This document shows, piece by piece, positions 10,419-19,488 of a stretch of DNA of 58,083 bases. The stretch lies in the NCBI GenBank assembly GCA_017482195.1, contig JAFUNM010000046.1:65931-124013 (forward strand). The letters are read 5' to 3'. Position 1 is the stretch's first letter, and each line of letters starts with the position of its first letter. A program made the position numbers and the translations under genes. The notes under the pieces are model-generated. The model was not told the origin of the DNA and made no database searches. It saw only the letters and a program-made list of their open reading frames with translations. Source of the DNA: Clostridia bacterium (GTDB lineage: Bacteria > Bacillota > Clostridia > Oscillospirales > QAKW01).

Positions 10419-11441
10419 TTACCTCAAAGCCACCACCGAGACGGTACCGCCGCTGCGGCGGATCAGGGCGGAGGACAGACTGTTGTTATTGGTGCCGAAC
10501 TCCAGATAAAGCACGTCCCCTACCTGCAGTTGATAAGCCACCTGATACTGTTGCTCATTTCCCTCCAGCCAATCAGGCTCGCCGAAACGGCGAAAGATAT
10601 CAGCAGGAGTAGCGCCCTTTTTCATGGTAGAAAACAATGTCTCATTTTTTGTAATCCGGAAAAAGCCCTGCGGCTTTTCCTCAGCTCCCCAGGTGCCCAG
10701 ATAATTGGAAGCGTTGCTTCCCTCGATCTTCCGAACGGCCCGTAGCTCACTGCGCAGATAGCCATAGTCCAGATAGAGAACGCTGCCGTCCTCCATCACA
10801 TAGACATCAATAATATAGCTATCCTTGGCATAGTCTACCGATGCAAAGCGATTGGGCTTCCCCAGAGCAGAAACCACCGTTTCCCGAAGGGCACCCGGTG
10901 TTAAGATCTGCTCCGCCATGGCATAACTATAGGTTTTATTGGAAAAATAACCGGTATCCTCCGATACAACAGGTGTTTGGGATTCTGCTTCCGTATCAGG
11001 GGTAACGGGAGTCTCCTCGGTGTTCGGAGTCTCCGCTTCCGGAACATCGGGAGCGGAAACGGCGGCCTTCAGCACTCCCACCTGAACCAGGTAATCAAAA
11101 AGGCTCTGTGCCTTGCCCTCTGCATCGGTAAAGAGAGCAGACTCCACGATCTCCCGGGCGGAATAGGTCAGCTCCAGGCTCTGACCGTCTTTTAAATAAT
11201 AGGTCTCCGTCGCATTGGTGCTCATCAGCGATTCCTGAGGACTGCCCAGTTTCTCCAGCACAGTAGCGCGGGTTGTAGTATGGGTAAAAAAATACAGATC
11301 CTGCTCGGTGAGTACACTTTTTTGGGTGGCACCGTAACCGGTACCGCCGCTTTCCTCTTTAAGTGCAGTCTGCCCGGCGGTTTTACAGCCGCTCAGCAGC
11401 AACGCAAGACACAGGATCATCGCCGCAAAACGATATTTCAT
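10419..11441 (-). CDS. Lipoprotein with three BamE/SmpA-like repeats
   Basis: 340-residue lipoprotein (signal peptide with lipobox LLLSGC, Cys19). A Thr/Glu/Pro-rich linker at about residues 125-160 separates repeat 1 (TRATVLEKLGSPQ then YYLKDGQSLELTY) from repeat 2 (RETVVSALGKPNR then YVMEDGSVLYLDY), and a third follows (TPADIFRRFGEPD then YQLQVGDVLYLEF). Each reads as a short helix, 'lG.P', a loop, then two beta strands, which is the pattern of the BamE/SmpA-like fold seen in many Gram-positive lipoproteins. The start overlaps the ribF stop by ATGA, so it is part of the nusA operon. Possible roles are protein-protein scaffolding or ligand binding at the membrane surface; the function is unknown. 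Confidence 0.75.
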   Translation of the reverse strand: MKYRFAAMILCLALLLSGCKTAGQTALKEESGGTGYGATQKSVLTEQDLYFFTHTTTRATVLEKLGSPQESLMSTNATETYYLKDGQSLELTYSAREIVESALFTDAEGKAQSLFDYLVQVGVLKAAVSAPDVPEAETPNTEETPVTPDTEAESQTPVVSEDTGYFSNKTYSYAMAEQILTPGALRETVVSALGKPNRFASVDYAKDSYIIDVYVMEDGSVLYLDYGYLRSELRAVRKIEGSNASNYLGTWGAEEKPQGFFRITKNETLFSTMKKGATPADIFRRFGEPDWLEGNEQQYQVAYQLQVGDVLYLEFGTNNNSLSSALIRRSGGTVSVVALR

Positions 11442-12301
11442 TTGAGCATCTCCAATCTTGCCAAACTTTGCTCCCCATCCTTTTTGATCTGCAAAAATAA
11501 TGCTTCTTGATTCTCGAACTTCATCTCCCGCCGCAGATATCCCTTCAGCTCCAAACGGATCTCTTTTCCGTAGAGCTCCGGCACTTCGGCCAGGATATGG
11601 GCCTCTGCATTGGGGATGCCCTCTTTTTCCACCGTAGGCCGTACACCGATATTGGCAACAGCCGGATAGCGGACACCCTCGGCCTCCACCCAGGCGGCAT
11701 AGACGCCGAAGGGAGGCAACAATTGCTGCTCCGAGACCGGCAGATTAACGGTAGGCAGTCCATATTTCCGCGCCAGTCCCTTACCATGGCAAACGGTTCC
11801 CATAAGACAATAGGGATGCCCCATCCGTTGTTCTGCTTCCTGCAGACTGCCTTCCTCCAGCAGCTTTCGGATCTCCGTGGAGCTGATCCGCAGATCCTCT
11901 ACGGTTTGATTTTCTACTTTTTTGACCGCAATGCCGTTTGCAATGAGGGTGAATTCATTACCGGCGCGGTCCTTGCCGAAATGGAAGTCCTTTCCGCAAA
12001 CAAGGCCGACGGCACCCAGCTCCTCTTTCAGGAAATCCCGGGTAAAATCCTCGGCGGACATCTCCTTCCATTCTTCAAAGGAGAGGGTCAGCCAGTGCTC
12101 TATTCCGTATTGCCGGAAATAGAACTCCTTAACTGCCTTTTCGGTGATCACTTTGCGGTTTTTGGTGTTTTGATCAAAGGACAGCAAAAAGGCCTCCGCA
12201 CGAAGGCTTTCTGCCCACTCCTTTAATTCTCGGAAGATCTCCCGATGCCCCAGATGGACACCGTCAAAATCTCCGATGGCGATCACTCGGTTTACTCTCA
12301 T
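11438..12301 (-). CDS. ribF: Bifunctional riboflavin kinase/FAD synthetase
   Basis: 287 residues. The N-terminal FAD synthetase domain has the nucleotidyltransferase motif GDFDGVHLGH and the ISSTEIRKLL motif. The C-terminal flavokinase domain has the ATP/Mg motif KYGLPTVNLP. It converts riboflavin to FMN and FMN to FAD. A longer reading frame exists upstream, but the ATG at 12301 is chosen because it overlaps the truB stop as ATGA and begins directly at the conserved domain (MRVNRVIAIGDFDG). It is a usual member of the nusA-infB-truB operon in Bacillota. Confidence 0.95.
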   Translation of the reverse strand: MRVNRVIAIGDFDGVHLGHREIFRELKEWAESLRAEAFLLSFDQNTKNRKVITEKAVKEFYFRQYGIEHWLTLSFEEWKEMSAEDFTRDFLKEELGAVGLVCGKDFHFGKDRAGNEFTLIANGIAVKKVENQTVEDLRISSTEIRKLLEEGSLQEAEQRMGHPYCLMGTVCHGKGLARKYGLPTVNLPVSEQQLLPPFGVYAAWVEAEGVRYPAVANIGVRPTVEKEGIPNAEAHILAEVPELYGKEIRLELKGYLRREMKFENQEALFLQIKKDGEQSLARLEMLK

Positions 12302-13179
12302 AAATGCGTCACGACCTTCAAACAGGTCTCTCCGTCCTTTTCTACCCGCTCGCCGAGGCCCACCAACTGTCCGTCGGCATAGACGGTACAAAGGCTCTCG
12401 GGAGCGTTTTTGAGTTTAGCCACCGAAACGGCACAACCGTTTTTCAAAAGGGTGGCGAAGAATGCCGGCGGCTCATAGGCCGGCAAAAAGGAAAGAACAT
12501 CAGGGAGCGGAATCAGATCCTCCGCTGTACCTTCCTCTAATTTTTTCATTAATGCTTCCAATGGGACGGCGTTTTCCAAGGAAAAGCGCCCGGCTTTGGT
12601 ACGTCTTAAAGCAGACATGGTGCCCACCGTTCCGGCGGCCTCTGCCAGATCCGCAAAGAGAGTGCGGATATAAGTACCCTTGGAGCAATCTACCTCCAGC
12701 ACCGCCTCCTGCTTTTCAAAATCAAAGGATCGCAGTCTGATACCATAGATGGTCACAGTACGCTCCGGAATCTCCACCCGGCGGCCTGCGCGGGCATGGC
12801 GATAGAGGGGAACGCCGTCTACCTTAATGGCGGAATAAGTCGGCGGCACCTGCTTGATCTCCCCGATGAAGGCGGGCAGTAATGCCGACAGCTGCTCCTC
12901 AGTGACCGCACTTTTTTGTTCCTTTAAAACCTTTCCGGTGATATCTCCCGTATCGGTGCAGATACCAAATTTCAGAGTCCCCATATAGCCCTTATCGCCG
13001 ACAGTCAGCAGTTCACAAAGTTTGGTACCCTTCCCCACCAGCACCGGTAACAACCCGGTGGCAAGAGGGTCGAGGGTACCGCTGTGACCGCATTTTTCGC
13101 CGGTCAGGCGGCGCAGACGCGCCACCACTCCGAAGGAGGTCATATCGGTAGGTTTATCCACTAAAAATAATCCGTTCAT
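12298..13179 (-). CDS. truB: tRNA pseudouridine(55) synthase
   Basis: 293 residues. It makes pseudouridine at position 55 in the T-loop of tRNAs. The catalytic Asp37 is in the conserved GTLDPLATGLLP, preceded by KCGHSG; YSAIKVDGVPLYRHAR and SKGTYIRTLFADL are the other TruB motifs. The start overlaps the nrnA stop by ATGA and its stop overlaps ribF the same way. Length is normal for the family, including a short C-terminal PUA-like tail. Confidence 0.97.
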   Translation of the reverse strand: MNGLFLVDKPTDMTSFGVVARLRRLTGEKCGHSGTLDPLATGLLPVLVGKGTKLCELLTVGDKGYMGTLKFGICTDTGDITGKVLKEQKSAVTEEQLSALLPAFIGEIKQVPPTYSAIKVDGVPLYRHARAGRRVEIPERTVTIYGIRLRSFDFEKQEAVLEVDCSKGTYIRTLFADLAEAAGTVGTMSALRRTKAGRFSLENAVPLEALMKKLEEGTAEDLIPLPDVLSFLPAYEPPAFFATLLKNGCAVSVAKLKNAPESLCTVYADGQLVGLGERVEKDGETCLKVVTHL

Positions 13180-14120
13180 AATTGTTCTTTAATGGCAGAC
13201 AGCACCTGCTCTTTTACTTCTTCATAAGTACCGCAGAGAGAGCAGCCTGCCGCTTGAACGTGTCCGCCGCCGCCTAAAGCCGCGCAGACACGACCGCCGT
13301 GAACCGTACCGTCGGTACGCAAAGACACCTTATACTGTCCTTCTTCCAATTCCTTGAAGGTGGCCGCCGCGGCTACACCCTCGATCTGGATGGGCAGAGA
13401 GGAAATGGTTTCCAGTTCATCGGCACCGGCGCCGGTCTCCTCCAGCATAGAAAGGGAGATCAGCATGGTAGCCACCTTGCCGTCCTCATAAAAGCAGACG
13501 GTCTCGGTGGCCTTGCGGTTCAGTTCCAGTTCTGCCCAACGGCTGGTCTGGAACAGATGCTTATTCAGCGCTTTAAGGTCAAACTCCGTCTCCAGAAGCT
13601 TGGCCGCCGCCTGATGAGTGCGGCGGGTGGTATTCCCGTACTTAAAACAGCCGGTATCGGTAGCAATAGCGGTATAAAAAGCTGCCGCCGCTCTGGGAGA
13701 AATTGTGCCCAAAAGTTCTGCCAGCTCTACCATAATTTCGCCTGCCGCCGCTGCAGTACCATCCACATAGTTATGTTTTCCGTAACAGGGGTTGGTAGCA
13801 TGATGATCAATGACGCAGTCGGCCTCCAGCGCCAATTCTTTATAAGCACCGGCCATATCGGGAGAGGCAATATCCACCGCCACAATGGCCCCCTCCGGCT
13901 CGCCTTTAAGCTCTGCCGCACCGTCATTTAGAAATCGGTAACGGGGAGAAATGGGGTCGGCGCAGAGGATCTTGACCTTTTTACCCTGTGCCTCAAGACA
14001 GTCCTTCAAACCAAAGGCAGAGCCTAAGGTATCGCCGTCCGGCCGGACATGGCAAAGCAGGGTCAGTGCTTGCTGACCCTTTAAAAACTCTGCAATTTCG
14101 ACGAGTGAATTATTCTTCAT
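13176..14120 (-). CDS. nrnA: DHH-family bifunctional oligoribonuclease/PAP phosphatase
   Basis: 314 residues. Domain order is DHH (CHVRPDGDTLGSA near residue 25, VDIASPD, and VIDHHATN near residue 100) then DHHA1 with the glycine-rich GGGGHVQAAGC motif. NrnA-type enzymes degrade nano-RNAs and dephosphorylate 3'-phosphoadenosine 5'-phosphate with manganese. A longer open frame begins at 14204, but the start at 14120 gives the canonical N-terminus (MKNNSLVEIAEFL) and an 11-bp overlap with rbfA. Its place between rbfA and truB is the standard one in Bacillota. Confidence 0.94.
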   Translation of the reverse strand: MKNNSLVEIAEFLKGQQALTLLCHVRPDGDTLGSAFGLKDCLEAQGKKVKILCADPISPRYRFLNDGAAELKGEPEGAIVAVDIASPDMAGAYKELALEADCVIDHHATNPCYGKHNYVDGTAAAAGEIMVELAELLGTISPRAAAAFYTAIATDTGCFKYGNTTRRTHQAAAKLLETEFDLKALNKHLFQTSRWAELELNRKATETVCFYEDGKVATMLISLSMLEETGAGADELETISSLPIQIEGVAAAATFKELEEGQYKVSLRTDGTVHGGRVCAALGGGGHVQAAGCSLCGTYEEVKEQVLSAIKEQL

Positions 14121-14475
14121 CGTCGTTTTCTCCTGTCCCATCAAGACCCAGCTCATGCAGTTTCTCATTGATATGCATGCCGTATTTGATGGAGGGGTCG
14201 GCATAGAAGGTCAGCTCCGGGGTGTACCGCAGCTTCAGGTTGCGGGCCAAAGCGCCGCGGATATAGCTGCCGGAGGATTTTAATCCCCGCAGCATCTCCT
14301 TTTCGTCACCATTTAAAGCGGAAACGAACACCTTACATTCCTTCAAATCGCCGGTAGCCTCCACCGCGGTGACGGAAATCAGGGAGGGGACCCGCGGATC
14401 CTTCACGGAAGGAAGGATCCGCGCCAATTCCCGGCGGATCTCTTCATTGACCCGCGCCATACGATGAGTAGCCAT
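14110..14475 (-). CDS. rbfA: 30S ribosome-binding factor
   Basis: 121 residues. RbfA is a KH-fold protein that assists late 30S maturation and cold adaptation. Visible are RMARVNEEIRRELA at the N-terminus, KDPRVPSLISVTAVE and the core YIRGALARNLKLRYTPELTF. It begins in the infB stop codon (TAATG). The acidic tail (ENDDEE) is short and lacks a long extension. Confidence 0.96.
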   Translation of the reverse strand: MATHRMARVNEEIRRELARILPSVKDPRVPSLISVTAVEATGDLKECKVFVSALNGDEKEMLRGLKSSGSYIRGALARNLKLRYTPELTFYADPSIKYGMHINEKLHELGLDGTGENDDEE

Positions 14476-16979
14476 TAGTCTTTAATCTCCTGCATTTCGA
14501 AGGCTTCGATCATATCGCCTTCCTTAATATCATTGAAGTTTTCGATGGTGATACCGCACTCGAAGTTTTCAGCGACTTCCTTCACGTCGTCCTTAAACCG
14601 CTTGAGGGAGCCCATAGAGCCCTCCAGGATGACCACATTGTCGCGGATCAGGCGGATAGAGGAATTACGCACCATCTTACCGCTCTTAACATAGCAGCCG
14701 GCAATGGTACCGATACCGGAAGCCTTAATGGTCTGCCGAACCTCGGCAGTACCCAGAATGACTTCCTTAAACTTGGGTGCCAGCATTCCCTTCATAGCGG
14801 CCTCGATCTCCTCAATACAGTCATAAATGACGCGATAGAGACGGATATCCACCTGAGATTTCTCGGCATGGGCCTTGGCATTGGCATCGGGGCGGATGTT
14901 AAAGCCTACGATGATGGCACCGGAGGCCTCAGCCAGCATGACATCGCTTTCGTTGATGCCGCCGACACCGTTGTGGATGACGCGAACACGGACTTCCTCA
15001 TTGGAAAGCTTCTCCAAAGAAGCCTTGACCGCCTCAGCAGAGCCCTGTACGTCAGCCTTAACGATGATATTGAGATCCTTGACATTACCCTCCTGAATAC
15101 GGGAGAACAGATCGTCCAGAGAGACCTTATACTGATTCTGAGAAGCCAGCTTCTGATCGGCTTTGCGCTGATCGGCCAGTTCACGGGCCAGACGCTCATC
15201 TTCGACCACGAAGAAGTTGTCGCCTGCCTGGGGAACCTCAGCCAGACCGATGATCTCCACGGGGGTAGAGGGGCCTGCTGTCTTGAGCTTACGGCCCTTA
15301 TCGTCGGTCATGGCACGGATCTTGCCGACTGCCGTACCGGCGATGATGATATCCCCCATATTGAGGGTGCCGTTCTGCACCAGAACGGTGGCAACGGAGC
15401 CGCGGCCCTTATCCAGCTTTGCCTCGATCACAGTACCCTTGGCAAGGCGGTTGGGATTGGCCTTGAGATCCCGCATCTCGGCAACCAAAAGCACCATCTC
15501 CAACAAAGTATCGATATTCTCGTGCTTAAGGGCAGAAACGGGAACACAGATGGTATCGCCGCCCCAGGCTTCGGGAACCAACTCATACTCGGTCAGCTCC
15601 TGCATCACCTTATCGGGGTTGGCGGCGGGTTTATCCATTTTATTGATGGCAACGATGATGGGGATCTCCGCTGCCTTGGCATGGTTGATGGCCTCTACGG
15701 TCTGGGGCATGATACCGTCGTCGGCAGCCACCACCAGAATAGCAATATCGGTAGCCAGCGCACCACGGGCACGCATAGCGGTAAAGGCGGCATGGCCGGG
15801 GGTATCCAAGAAAGTGATATCCTCGCCGTTGCACTGTACTTTATACGCACCGATATGCTGAGTAATACCGCCGGCCTCGCCACTGACCACATTAGCATCG
15901 CGGATAGCGTCCAGCAAAGAGGTCTTACCGTGATCAACGTGACCCATCACAACCACGACGGGACAGCGCTTAACCAGTTCATCTGCATTATCCTCACGGT
16001 CATCGATCAGACGATCCTCAATAGAGAGGATGACCTCTTTTTCTACCCGAACATCAAATTCCTCTGCGATGAGATAAGCGGTATCGAAGTCGATCATCTG
16101 GGAGGCAGAGGCTAAGATGCCCATACCCATGAGCTTTTTGACCACCTGCGCCACATTGACCTTCATCCGCATAGCCAGCTCGCTGACGGAGATCTCATCG
16201 GGAACCAAAATCTTCATCTTAGCCTGCTTGCGCTGCAGTTCAATTCTCTTGAGACGCTCGGCCTCGGTTTCTTTCTTTTTCTTCATGCCGAACTGATTCT
16301 TCTTCTGCCAATCCTTCTTCTTTTGGATCTTCTGCTTAGAAGTCGTCATATTGCGGCTTTCATGGCTGCCGGCCAGATCCAGCAGCTTATCGTCGTATTT
16401 ACCCAGGTTCACATCGTTGGTACGGGTATCCACCACGCGGACAGTACGTTCATAATTCTGTACCTGCTTGGGACCCTTTTCCTTCTTCTTGGTAAAGGGT
16501 TGGGCATTATTGACCGGCTGCTTGGCAGCAGGCTTTGCAGGCTCTTTCACGGCAGGTTTTGCAGGAGCCTTAGCCGCAGGCTTTTGAGGCGCCTTCTCAA
16601 TAAGACGGGGGCCGCTCTTCTTGGGTTCTTCCTTCTTTACAGGCTGGGGAGCCTTTTCGATGAGGCGAGGGCCGGTCTTTTTGGGTTCTTCCTTCTTAGG
16701 CTCTTCGGCCTTTACTTCAACCTTTGGCTCTTCCTTCTTAGGTGCCTCTTTTTTGGCACCTTCGGGATCGGGCCGGTTGGCAAGCTCAAAATAAGCGTTG
16801 AAATTCTCAACCGCACTCTTCTTGGTATAGTAGTTAAAGAGATAGTCCAGTTCGCGCTGGGTCAGCACCGCCATATGGGTGCGCTCTTTGGTCTCAAAAC
16901 GAGTCAGCAGATCCATGACCTCCACACTCTTCATGCCGAAGTCTTTAGCAAACTCGTGAATTCTGTATTTTTGTTCCAT
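14475..16979 (-). CDS. infB: Translation initiation factor IF-2
   Basis: 834 residues. The N-terminal IF2_N-type helix (residues 1-60) is followed by a long low-complexity Lys/Pro/Glu/Ala-rich linker (about 75-175) containing two copies of [10 protein letters not shown], then a second IF2_N motif, the GTPase domain (GHVDHGKT near residue 346, DTPGH, NKMD), and the C1/C2 domains that bind initiator tRNA. It delivers fMet-tRNA to the 30S subunit. It follows ylxQ directly, with no intergenic base. The variable linker is expected for the family; the duplicated 10-residue word is a local repeat. Confidence 0.98.
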   Translation of the reverse strand: MEQKYRIHEFAKDFGMKSVEVMDLLTRFETKERTHMAVLTQRELDYLFNYYTKKSAVENFNAYFELANRPDPEGAKKEAPKKEEPKVEVKAEEPKKEEPKKTGPRLIEKAPQPVKKEEPKKSGPRLIEKAPQKPAAKAPAKPAVKEPAKPAAKQPVNNAQPFTKKKEKGPKQVQNYERTVRVVDTRTNDVNLGKYDDKLLDLAGSHESRNMTTSKQKIQKKKDWQKKNQFGMKKKKETEAERLKRIELQRKQAKMKILVPDEISVSELAMRMKVNVAQVVKKLMGMGILASASQMIDFDTAYLIAEEFDVRVEKEVILSIEDRLIDDREDNADELVKRCPVVVVMGHVDHGKTSLLDAIRDANVVSGEAGGITQHIGAYKVQCNGEDITFLDTPGHAAFTAMRARGALATDIAILVVAADDGIMPQTVEAINHAKAAEIPIIVAINKMDKPAANPDKVMQELTEYELVPEAWGGDTICVPVSALKHENIDTLLEMVLLVAEMRDLKANPNRLAKGTVIEAKLDKGRGSVATVLVQNGTLNMGDIIIAGTAVGKIRAMTDDKGRKLKTAGPSTPVEIIGLAEVPQAGDNFFVVEDERLARELADQRKADQKLASQNQYKVSLDDLFSRIQEGNVKDLNIIVKADVQGSAEAVKASLEKLSNEEVRVRVIHNGVGGINESDVMLAEASGAIIVGFNIRPDANAKAHAEKSQVDIRLYRVIYDCIEEIEAAMKGMLAPKFKEVILGTAEVRQTIKASGIGTIAGCYVKSGKMVRNSSIRLIRDNVVILEGSMGSLKRFKDDVKEVAENFECGITIENFNDIKEGDMIEAFEMQEIKD

Positions 16980-17282
16980 TTAATTACCCCCTTCGATCGT
17001 TTTGGTCAGACTGCCGGAAAAGCCCCGGTCGGCCACGCCGATGATTCCCACCGGTTTCGTGCCGATACTGACACCGAGAGATTCTTTGGTATACGGTATA
17101 TTCATGACCGGAACGCCGAATTCCTCGGCTGCCTCCCGGACATTGCGAAGGGTACGCTCCGCGCAGTCCTCCGCTAATAATATAAGATAGGTCTTATGCA
17201 AATTGGAAAGAACCATATCAAACCCATAGGTCAGCTTTCCCGCTCTGCGGGCAAGGCCTAAAGTAGAAAGAAATTTATTCAC
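16980..17282 (-). CDS. ylxQ: L7Ae/L30e-family RNA-binding protein YlxQ
   Basis: 100 residues forming a single L7Ae/L30e domain (LGLARRAGKLTYG at the N-terminus, LILLAEDCAERT in the core). Family members bind kink-turn RNA, and this paralogue is found between ylxR and infB across Bacillota. It starts inside the end of ylxR (8-bp overlap) and is followed at once by infB. Its cellular RNA target is not established from this sequence. Confidence 0.93.
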   Translation of the reverse strand: MNKFLSTLGLARRAGKLTYGFDMVLSNLHKTYLILLAEDCAERTLRNVREAAEEFGVPVMNIPYTKESLGVSIGTKPVGIIGVADRGFSGSLTKTIEGGN

Positions 17283-17547
17283 CGCCGGTCAACTCCTTTT
17301 CCAGCGCCGCATAAACCTCCATGGGTACTGCTCTTGCAAAGGCCCGATCCAACGCCTTGCTCTTGCTGAGCTTTTTGACACATTCAGGCTCTCTGCATAG
17401 ATAAGCGCCCCGTCCGGGAGCCTTGCCGGTGAGATCTAAGGAAACGGCACCCTCTTTATTGGCAACCACCCGCACTAGATCTTTTTTCGGCTTCATTTCC
17501 CGGCAGCAAAGACACATCCGCATCGGGATCTTTCGTTCTTTTGCCAA
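17275..17547 (-). CDS. ylxR: YlxR/RnpM family RNA-binding protein (DUF448)
   Basis: 90 residues. The conserved CLCCREMKPKKDLVRVV segment, the GKAPGRGAYLC motif and a C-terminal helix identify YlxR (DUF448), recently named RnpM in Bacillus because it binds RNase P RNA. The Cys pairs (RMCLCC, YLCREPEC) are retained. It lies three bases downstream of nusA and overlaps ylxQ. Confidence 0.94.
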   Translation of the reverse strand: MAKERKIPMRMCLCCREMKPKKDLVRVVANKEGAVSLDLTGKAPGRGAYLCREPECVKKLSKSKALDRAFARAVPMEVYAALEKELTGGE

Positions 17548-17550
17548 GGC

Positions 17551-18597
17551 TTACTCACCTACTTTGGAAAGCGGCTTGATATCGATCTTATAGCCGGTCA
17601 ATTTGGCGGCAAGACGGGCATTCTGACCCTCTTTACCGATGGCCAAGGAAAGCTGATCATCGCTGACCACTACCACACAGGTCTTGGCTTCGGGATCGGC
17701 GGCAACGCTTAGAATCTTAGCCGGTGCCAAAGCGGAGGCGATGTATTCTTCGGGATCCTCGCTATAGCGGATAATATCCACCTTCTCGCCCTTTAGCTCA
17801 TCACAGATCTTGGAGATACGCATCCCCCGGTTACCGATGCAGGAACCGACGGGATCCACATTCTCCTCATTGGACCAGACCGCGATCTTGGTGCGGCTGC
17901 CGGCCTCACGGGAGATAGCCTTGACTTCCACAGAACCGTCGAAGATCTCGGGCACTTCCAGCTCAAACAGGCGCTTGACCAGACCCGGATGAGTACGGGA
18001 GATGAGGATCTGCGGTCCTCTCTGGGCATTGCGGACTTCTACGACATAGATCTTCACAAATTCACCGGGTTTGAATTCCTCGCCGGGGATCTGCTCATTT
18101 TTGATCAGCATGGCCTGGCTCTTCCCAATGTCCAGGATCACATTACCGTTAGGCTCCACGCGGTTAACGGTGGTAGTGAGGATCTCGCATTCCTTGCTGT
18201 TGAACTCCTGATACAACAGACCGCGCTCCCCGTCGCGAATGCCGTGGATAATGACCTGCTTGGCGTTCTGGGCAGCAATTCTGCCGAACTCCTTGGTCTT
18301 GATCTCTACCTTGGCTTCACTGCCCAGCTTCAGCCGCTTGTTCACGGTATCGTGAGCCTCCTCCAAAGAGATCTCCAATACGGGATCGGTTACCTCTTCG
18401 ACGACCAGCTTTTTCTGGATCAACTTGATCTCGTTCTTCTCGCGATTGATCACGACCTCGGCATTGTCGGAAGTACCGTATGCTCTTTTTGCGGCAGCCA
18501 GCAGAGCGGCCTCTACCTTTTCCAGCATGTAATCAGCGGGGATGCCTTTTTCTGCCTCGATCAGATCCAATGCTTTAAAAAATTCTGCGTTTTTCAT
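17551..18597 (-). CDS. nusA: Transcription termination/antitermination factor NusA
   Basis: 348 residues, the short Gram-positive form without C-terminal acidic repeats. Order: N-terminal RNA polymerase-binding domain (1-125), S1 domain (about 130-200), KH1 (GSCIGNRGMRISKICDEL) and KH2 (SLAIGKEGQNARLAAKLTG). It modulates pausing, intrinsic termination and antitermination. It sits 17 bases downstream of rimP in the usual operon. A structured leader precedes rimP (19116-19144). Confidence 0.97.
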   Translation of the reverse strand: MKNAEFFKALDLIEAEKGIPADYMLEKVEAALLAAAKRAYGTSDNAEVVINREKNEIKLIQKKLVVEEVTDPVLEISLEEAHDTVNKRLKLGSEAKVEIKTKEFGRIAAQNAKQVIIHGIRDGERGLLYQEFNSKECEILTTTVNRVEPNGNVILDIGKSQAMLIKNEQIPGEEFKPGEFVKIYVVEVRNAQRGPQILISRTHPGLVKRLFELEVPEIFDGSVEVKAISREAGSRTKIAVWSNEENVDPVGSCIGNRGMRISKICDELKGEKVDIIRYSEDPEEYIASALAPAKILSVAADPEAKTCVVVVSDDQLSLAIGKEGQNARLAAKLTGYKIDIKPLSKVGE

Positions 18598-18614
18598 CTT
18601 ATCCTCCTAATATG

Positions 18615-19088
18615 TCAATCTTTATATTCACTAAAATCGATCCACGGACGGATCAGGCGGCATTCCTTAACCGCAACGGTCATCTCACCTTTTACCGTTT
18701 CCATGGAAAACTGTCCGTCCTCATATCCGGTGAGAGTTCCCACCCAATAATCGCTGCCCTCAAAGGCTTTAAACAGCTTGATCTCGATCTTCTCGCCCAT
18801 AAAGTAGAGAAAATCCTTTTCTTTTTTCAAGGGTCGATCCAACCCCACCGAAGAGACCTCTAAATAATAACGATCCTTGATAAAATCCGCCTCATCCAAG
18901 AGAGGATCCACCGCCCGTGACATGGCTTCGCAGTCCTCAATGGCAATGCCCTCTTCCTTGGTAATATATAGACGAAGGTAAAAATCCGGCCCCTCTTTTA
19001 CATATTCCACATCAAACAACTGATAGCCCAGACTCTCCGCCACCGGCGCTGCCAGCGCTTCCACTCTGGATGCAATATTTTCCTTCAA
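18615..19088 (-). CDS. rimP: Ribosome maturation factor RimP
   Basis: 157 residues. RimP is needed for 30S subunit assembly. Conserved features are the DVEYVKEGPDFYLRLYI strand, the acidic CEAMSRAVDPLLDE helix, VSSVGLDRPLKKEKDF, and a C-terminal SH3-like domain. The longer frame starting at 19172 is rejected. The start is TTG at 19088 because AGGAGGAG lies five bases upstream, translation from there begins at the family's N-terminus (LKENIASRVEAL), and the upstream part would translate the leader hairpin. First gene of the operon. Confidence 0.95.
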   Translation of the reverse strand: MKENIASRVEALAAPVAESLGYQLFDVEYVKEGPDFYLRLYITKEEGIAIEDCEAMSRAVDPLLDEADFIKDRYYLEVSSVGLDRPLKKEKDFLYFMGEKIEIKLFKAFEGSDYWVGTLTGYEDGQFSMETVKGEMTVAVKECRLIRPWIDFSEYKD

Positions 19089-19115
19089 TTGCTCTCCTCC
19101 TATTAAGCAAATAGT

Positions 19116-19144
19116 AAGGAGGTTCGTTTGGAACGAACCTCCTT
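19116..19144. promoter_or_regulatory. Perfect 13-bp hairpin in the rimP-nusA leader
   Basis: Arms 19116-19128 and 19132-19144 pair perfectly around a 3-base loop. In the minus-strand transcript the 5' arm begins AAGGAGG and the 3' arm ends CCTCCTT. No T-tract follows on either strand, so it does not look like an intrinsic terminator. The CCTCC end could alternatively pair with the rimP ribosome binding site (AGGAGG, 19094-19101), 15-20 bases downstream, which would give a regulatory switch (inference). Confidence 0.8.
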
Positions 19145-19162
19145 GATATTCAAGATATACAT

Positions 19163-19191
19163 AGTATAACACAAAAATAATGAAAATGCAA
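19163..19191 (-). promoter_or_regulatory. Promoter of the rimP-nusA-infB operon
   Basis: Minus strand: -35 TTGCAT (19186-19191), a 17-base spacer, -10 TATACT (19163-19168). The predicted start is near 19156, giving a leader of about 68 bases that contains the 19116-19144 hairpin near its 5' end. Confidence 0.72.
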
Positions 19192-19198
19192 CTATTTT

Positions 19199-19390
19199 TT
19201 ATTTACTATATAATGTATTTTCATCGATCGCGATTTTACCGTTTTCTTTTTCAAATTCATTTACACAGTTTTGCGCCAAAAACTCCAACTGCGCGTTCAA
19301 AGAGCGTTTATTCTGCTTTGCCACATGGGTGATCTTATAAAGTAACTTCGGCTCAAAGCAAATCCCGGTTTGGATTTTATTGGTAGCCAT
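19199..19390 (-). CDS. Small ribbon-helix-helix (Arc-like) DNA-binding protein
   Basis: 63 residues. A short beta strand (TNKIQTGICFEP) followed by two helices with the Arc-family signature NKRSLNAQLEFLAQNCV suggests a dimeric ribbon-helix-helix DNA-binding protein. The start at 19390 is preceded by GAGGTG; a longer frame to 19420 lacks a binding site. It is divergent from a small HTH gene, with the two starts 98 bp apart. Such proteins act as autorepressors, plasmid or phage regulators, or antitoxins; no toxin gene is next to it. Regulation of its own promoter is likely but not shown. Confidence 0.75.
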   Translation of the reverse strand: MATNKIQTGICFEPKLLYKITHVAKQNKRSLNAQLEFLAQNCVNEFEKENGKIAIDENTLYSK

Positions 19391-19418
19391 AATAACACCT
19401 CGCAAATATTTTAATAAC

Positions 19419-19447
19419 ATTATACTAACTTTTTACTACACTAACAA
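19419..19447 (-). promoter_or_regulatory. Promoter of the ribbon-helix-helix gene
   Basis: Minus strand: -35 TTGTTA (19442-19447), a 17-base spacer, perfect -10 TATAAT (19419-19424). Repeated words ATAACA/TGTTAT in both orientations at 19391-19456 could be operator half-sites for either divergent regulator (inference). Confidence 0.68.
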
Positions 19448-19488
19448 AGTGTTATCATATTATTGTGATTTATCTTTGGAGGTTAACC

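Noticed and set aside
14868..16115. Plus-strand open frame of 415 codons opposite infB, and one of 441 codons opposite the DUF4340 gene (19931-21256)
   Set aside because: Both are antisense shadows of well-supported genes; no start signals, no recognisable domain.
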